Below, piece after piece: positions 60,780 through 64,000 of a DNA stretch of 64,000 bases (the first letter of the stretch is position 1; each line of letters starts with the position of its first letter). The notes beneath the pieces are model-generated. The model had not been told where the DNA came from, made no database searches, and worked only from the letters and a program-made list of their open reading frames with translations. The stretch comes from Streptomyces sp. NBC_01381 (GTDB lineage: Bacteria; Actinomycetota; Actinomycetes; Streptomycetales; Streptomycetaceae), in NCBI RefSeq assembly GCF_026340305.1, contig NZ_JAPEPI010000001.1, positions 1,798,001-1,862,000 of the forward strand. Reading direction: 5' to 3'. Position numbers and translations under genes: made by a program.

Positions 60780-62278
60780 ACCGCACCACCCAGTCCCTGA
60801 TCGCCGCCGTGGCCGCCCTGGCGGCCGTCACCGGGTTCGCCGCGGCCAACGTGCCCGACGGCTCGGCCGACGACGGCGCGAAGGCGGCCGCCCGGCTGCC
60901 CGTCGAGCGCACCAGCATGCTCTGCCCGGTGCCCAGTTCGTCGGACCTCGCCGAGACGTCGTACACGGCGTTCACCCCGGAGTCGAAGGGCTCCGAAGAG
61001 ACGGGCCGGGCGGAACTGCTGCCCGCCACCCAGGCGTTGACGGAAGCCGCCGTCAAGGGCGACGAGCAGGACAAGAAGAAGGCCGTCAAGCCGTTCCTGA
61101 CCTCGAAGAAGCCGGGCGAGCCCGTCGCCGCCGAGAAGTCCGGGGCCGAGTCGCCGGCGCTCATCGGCACCGCCGACGGCAGGCTCGCCCCCGGCTGGAC
61201 CGTCCAGCAGACCACCACGTACGCGGCGGGCAGCGGCCGCGGCGTCCAGGGCGCCAACTGCACCGCGCCCGACACGGACTTCTGGTTCCCCGGCGCGAGC
61301 ACCGCCAAGGACCGCAGCGACTACGTCCACCTGACCAACCCGGACGACTCGGCGGCCGTCGTCGACGTCGAGCTGTACGGCCCGGACGGCCCCATCAAGT
61401 CCGAGGTGGGGGAGTCGATCCAGGTCCAGCCGCACGGCAGTGTCCCGGTGCTGCTCTCCACGCTCATCCCCAAGGAGCAGACGAACATCACGCTGCACGT
61501 CACCGCGCGCAGCGGCCGGGTCGCGGCCGCCGTGCAGGCGTCGGACGACAAGCTCGGCGGCGACTGGCTGCCCCCGTCCGCCGACCCCGCGGGCCGCGTG
61601 GTCCTGCCCGGCATCCCCAAGGACGCCACTTCGGTACGTCTGGTGGCCTTCGCCCCCGGCACCGACGACGCGGACCTGAAGGTCCAACTGGCCTCGCCCA
61701 CCGGCTCGATCAGCCCGGCGGGACACGCCACGCTGCACGTCAAGTCCGGCATGACGACCGCCGTGGACCTCGGCGACGTCACCAAGGGCGAGGTGGGCTC
61801 CCTGGTCCTCACGCCGACCGAGGACGCGGTGCCGGTGGTGGCCGGCCTGCGGGTCGTCCGCGGCAAGGGCTCCGACCAGGAGACGGCGTTCATCTCGGGG
61901 ACGAGTGCCGTGGGCACGCGCGCGACGGTGGCCGACAACCGCTCCAAGGGCTCCACGCTGTCGCTGGTCGCCCCCGGCAAGACGGCCAAGGTGAGGGTCA
62001 CGGCGTCGCAGGGCACCGAGGGCGGCAAGCCGGCCACGAAGACGTACACGGTCAAGGGCGGCACGACCCTGGGCATCAAGCCCCCCGCCCCGGCCGGCCT
62101 CAAGGGCGCGTACGCCCTCACGGTGGAACCCCTGTCGGGCGCCGAGGTCTATGGCTCCCGCATGCTGGAGATCCCGGAGGACGGCGTCCCCGGCTTCACG
62201 ATCCAGACCCTGCCGGACGACCGGGGCATGGTGTCGGTGCCGAAGTCCGAGCAGGACCTGACGGTGCTGCAGAAGTAG
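60776..62278 (+). CDS. DUF5719 family secreted protein
   Basis: A 500-residue exported protein with an uncleaved signal-like N-terminal helix (SLIAAVAALAAVTGFAAA) and a repeated beta-sandwich body (DFWFPGASTAKDRSDYVHLT, VPVLLSTLIPKEQTNITLHV). It ends QDLTVLQK with no anchor. It starts inside the stop of the giant glycosyltransferase gene, an arrangement I know from other Actinobacteria, so the two are likely partners in an envelope glycan complex. No catalytic residues recognised. Confidence 0.88.
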   Translation: MNRTTQSLIAAVAALAAVTGFAAANVPDGSADDGAKAAARLPVERTSMLCPVPSSSDLAETSYTAFTPESKGSEETGRAELLPATQALTEAAVKGDEQDKKKAVKPFLTSKKPGEPVAAEKSGAESPALIGTADGRLAPGWTVQQTTTYAAGSGRGVQGANCTAPDTDFWFPGASTAKDRSDYVHLTNPDDSAAVVDVELYGPDGPIKSEVGESIQVQPHGSVPVLLSTLIPKEQTNITLHVTARSGRVAAAVQASDDKLGGDWLPPSADPAGRVVLPGIPKDATSVRLVAFAPGTDDADLKVQLASPTGSISPAGHATLHVKSGMTTAVDLGDVTKGEVGSLVLTPTEDAVPVVAGLRVVRGKGSDQETAFISGTSAVGTRATVADNRSKGSTLSLVAPGKTAKVRVTASQGTEGGKPATKTYTVKGGTTLGIKPPAPAGLKGAYALTVEPLSGAEVYGSRMLEIPEDGVPGFTIQTLPDDRGMVSVPKSEQDLTVLQK

Positions 62279-62301
62279 GTTTGCGCGGGTACGGGGAGGC
62301 G

Positions 62302-62336
62302 GGTACGGGGGAGAGACGTTCAGTCTTCCCCGTACC
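62302..62336. terminator. Bidirectional hairpin between converging genes
   Basis: GGTACGGGGGAGA (62302-62314) pairs with TCTTCCCCGTACC (62324-62336), with one wobble. It lies after the DUF5719 stop and reaches into the last codons of the converging zincin-like gene. Confidence 0.75.
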
Positions 62337-62769
62337 GCGGGTCCACCGACTCGGGTGAGAGCCCGAGCAGTTCGGCGACCTGCTCGACCACCACTTCGTG
62401 GACGAGCGCGGCCCGCTCCTCCCGCCCCTTGGTGCGGATCTCGACGGGCCGCCGGTAGATGACGACCCGGGCGGGCCGCCCCTCGGCGGCCTCGATCGTG
62501 CCACCCAGGGGTACGGCCTCGTCGCTCCAGTCGCCGTCCTCGCCGCCCAGGGGCGGCACCTCGAGCACCAGGAAGTCGATGTCGCTCAGCTGCGGCCACC
62601 GCCGCTCGAGCCGCTCCACGGAGTCCTGCACGAGGTCGGTGAAGACTTCGGCGCGGCTGGCCGAGAGCGGCACCTGGGGCGGCGCGACGGGGCCGCGCAT
62701 GCCCCTGCCGTGGCGGTCGCGGCGGCGGGGCCTCGGCTCTGCGGAACGGGGCTGTACGGGGTCGTCCAT
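62320..62769 (-). CDS. Zincin-like metallopeptidase-family protein with altered HExxH
   Basis: A 149-residue protein of the minimal 'metallopeptidase family' seen across Actinobacteria. It has an Arg-rich start, strands SDIDFLVLEVPPLG and RVVIYRRPVEIRTKG, and the motif region ALVHEVVVEQVAELLGLSPE. The expected HExxH reads HEVVV at 124-128, so the second zinc His is absent. Activity as a protease is therefore doubtful. The ATG at 62769 begins MDDPVQPRSAEPR. Divergent from DUF3499. Confidence 0.82.
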   Translation of the reverse strand: MDDPVQPRSAEPRPRRRDRHGRGMRGPVAPPQVPLSASRAEVFTDLVQDSVERLERRWPQLSDIDFLVLEVPPLGGEDGDWSDEAVPLGGTIEAAEGRPARVVIYRRPVEIRTKGREERAALVHEVVVEQVAELLGLSPESVDPRYGED

Positions 62770-63123
62770 CACTGACGAAGCGTAGTCCTCGAGATCGCCG
62801 ATTCCGCACAGCTTGCGCCCGGCTTCCGCCCGGCGTCCGTGCCGCTTCCGAACGGCGCACCCCATGTCGCCCGATGACCGTTCCGGCCAGTCTTGAGCCC
62901 GATTCCGCATCTCTCCCGGACCGTCGATCTCGCGATGAATGACGGGAAATGAACCAAGTGGTGACCGGATTCAACACCACGCGCCCCTGTGGCCCCAGGC
63001 GTCACCGCAGGTCAGCGAGGCGCCGTGCTGACGCGTCGTGTCGGGGATCACAGCGCGACACGGTGGGGTGACCTCGGGGAGAGTCGTCGCGGCCCGCTCA
63101 AGAGTGCGGTACCGTCCAACATC
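62770..63123. other. 354-base divergent intergenic region
   Basis: It lies between the zincin-like gene and DUF3499. Short open stretches exist on both strands but none has a ribosome site or recognisable protein. It presumably holds both promoters; no clear -35/-10 pair or palindrome stood out. Confidence 0.4.
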
Positions 63124-63501
63124 GTGAGCCCTGTACGTCGCTGTTCGCGCACCGCTTGCGGCCGTCCTGCCGTCGCGACGCTGACGTACGTCTACGCCGA
63201 CTCGACCGCGGTCCTCGGCCCCCTCGCCACCTACGCCGAACCCCACTGCTACGACCTGTGCGCCGAGCACTCCGAGCGCCTCACCGCGCCCCGTGGCTGG
63301 GAGGTCGTCCGGCTCGCCGACGCCTCGGGTCCGGCCCGCCCCAGCGGTGACGATCTCGAAGCGCTCGCCAACGCGGTGCGCGAGGCCGCGCGGCCGCAGG
63401 AGCGCGTGGCGGAGGCCGGCGGCTCGGGCCCGCGCACGGCGGACCCGATGGAGGTCGCACGCCGCGGCCACCTCCGGGTGCTGCGCTCGCCGGATTCCTG
63501 A
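63124..63501 (+). CDS. DUF3499 family protein
   Basis: A 125-residue actinobacterial protein with a zinc-ribbon-like pattern CSRTACGRPAVATLTYVYAD … EPHCYDLCAEHSERL, i.e. two Cys pairs plus His that could bind metal, and a Cys-free C-terminus with a helix near 75-95. The GTG at 63124 begins SPVRRCSRTACG, exactly the family start. The zincin-like gene next door is a usual neighbour. Function unknown. Confidence 0.92.
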   Translation: MSPVRRCSRTACGRPAVATLTYVYADSTAVLGPLATYAEPHCYDLCAEHSERLTAPRGWEVVRLADASGPARPSGDDLEALANAVREAARPQERVAEAGGSGPRTADPMEVARRGHLRVLRSPDS

Positions 63502-63684
63502 GCGCCCTTCTCCGTAGACCGCCTCGGTAGCCCTCTCCGTAGATCGCTGTCTTCGTAGGCCCCTGTCGTTTACTGCTGAACAATTTCTCGTGCATGACCC
63601 ATTGACGTGCCCATGCAGTCGACACGACCATTCCCCCACTCGTGAGAGATCACCTTCCGCATCACGGAAACCGGGGAGCCGTCC

Positions 63685-64000
63685 GTGTACGTGCAGCAGT
63701 TGCAGCCCGTGGCCGACTCGCTCGGCCTGTCCGCCCTCATCGCGACCCTGCCCCTCCTCACCGTTCTCGTCCTGCTCGGCGCCGTCCGTATGAAGGCTCA
63801 CCACGCGGGCCTCATCGGACTCGGCGTCGCCGCCCTGGTCGCCTGGCTCGCGTACGGCATGCCGCTCGGCCAGACCGCCTCCAGCGCCGCGCAAGGGGCC
63901 CTCTTCGGCCTCTTCCCCATCCTGTGGATCGTCGTCAACGCCCTGTGGGTGTACCGGATGACGGTGCGCACCCGGCACTTCGACATCCTGCGCCGCTCCT
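63685..64000 (+). CDS. L-lactate permease (3'-truncated by window edge)
   Basis: The first 105 residues of an LctP-type lactate permease. Membrane helices are visible at about 12-32 (LSALIATLPLLTVLVLLGAV), 38-55 and 75-92, and the stretch GALFGLFPILWIVVNALWVY is characteristic of the family. The GTG at 63685 has GGGGAG upstream. It takes up L-lactate or glycolate by proton symport. The frame is open to the window end; the full protein should be about 500-560 residues. Confidence 0.9.
   Translation, partial: MYVQQLQPVADSLGLSALIATLPLLTVLVLLGAVRMKAHHAGLIGLGVAALVAWLAYGMPLGQTASSAAQGALFGLFPILWIVVNALWVYRMTVRTRHFDILRRS

Overview
This is a high-GC actinobacterial chromosome segment, almost certainly from a Streptomyces. 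Frequent GTG starts, four-base ATGA/GTGA gene overlaps, a true whiB, sortase-anchored surface proteins, coenzyme F420 genes and a partner-switching sigma factor locus all point that way. From memory, the gene order (hut genes, sigI-type locus, purK-purE, LCP cluster, fbiA-fbiB, whiB) resembles the S. coelicolor core chromosome. That is recollection, not a search.

Layout. 1-5343: histidine utilisation operon hutU / M20 amidohydrolase / hutF / hutI. 5306-9492: a minus-strand accessory block with two related modules of XRE-DUF5753 regulator, DUF397 protein and DUF6879 protein; one regulator is broken by an in-frame TGA. 9608-12101: a small ATPase-fold protein, a lipoprotein and an aspartate/glutamate racemase whose N-terminus is built from 12-bp repeats. 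12183-14544: SigB/F-type sigma factor, STAS antagonist and HATPase anti-sigma factor. 14752-19059: four secreted or anchored proteins (two with LPXTG-like motifs, one DUF916-like), reminiscent of Firmicute Csc/WxL surface clusters. 19149-24693: secreted hydrolase, POT peptide transporter, two-component system and GtrA protein. 24903-27789: purK, purE and an M19 dipeptidase. 28441-31131: acyl-CoA dehydrogenase and UDP-glucose dehydrogenase.

31188-35887 is the standout. It is a two-gene minus-strand unit encoding a six-TM SLATT-like membrane protein and a 1117-residue TIR / STAND-type NTPase / C-terminal Nudix-like protein. It has the architecture of an anti-phage or abortive-infection system and sits between housekeeping genes.

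36064-50690 is envelope-rich: CGNR regulator, VOC protein with a broken VOC remnant beside it, an M19 dipeptidase homologue that has lost its recognisable metal ligands, five LytR-CpsA-Psr (LCP) paralogues, a GT2 glycosyltransferase, a thioesterase, a TIGR03089 protein and a secreted PGRP-type amidase. 50834-64000: sugar-nucleotide transferase, HhH-GPD DNA glycosylase, fbiB-fbiA, cysteine dioxygenase, whiB with a readable promoter, a giant membrane GT2 enzyme with a DUF5719 partner, a zincin-like protein with an altered HExxH motif, DUF3499, and the start of an L-lactate permease.

A palindromic intergenic repeat (core CCCCGTAAGGGGCGCGGGG) occurs five times at three loci, and several strong hairpins mark convergent gene ends. 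No rRNA, tRNA, CRISPR array, insertion sequence or replication origin was seen.
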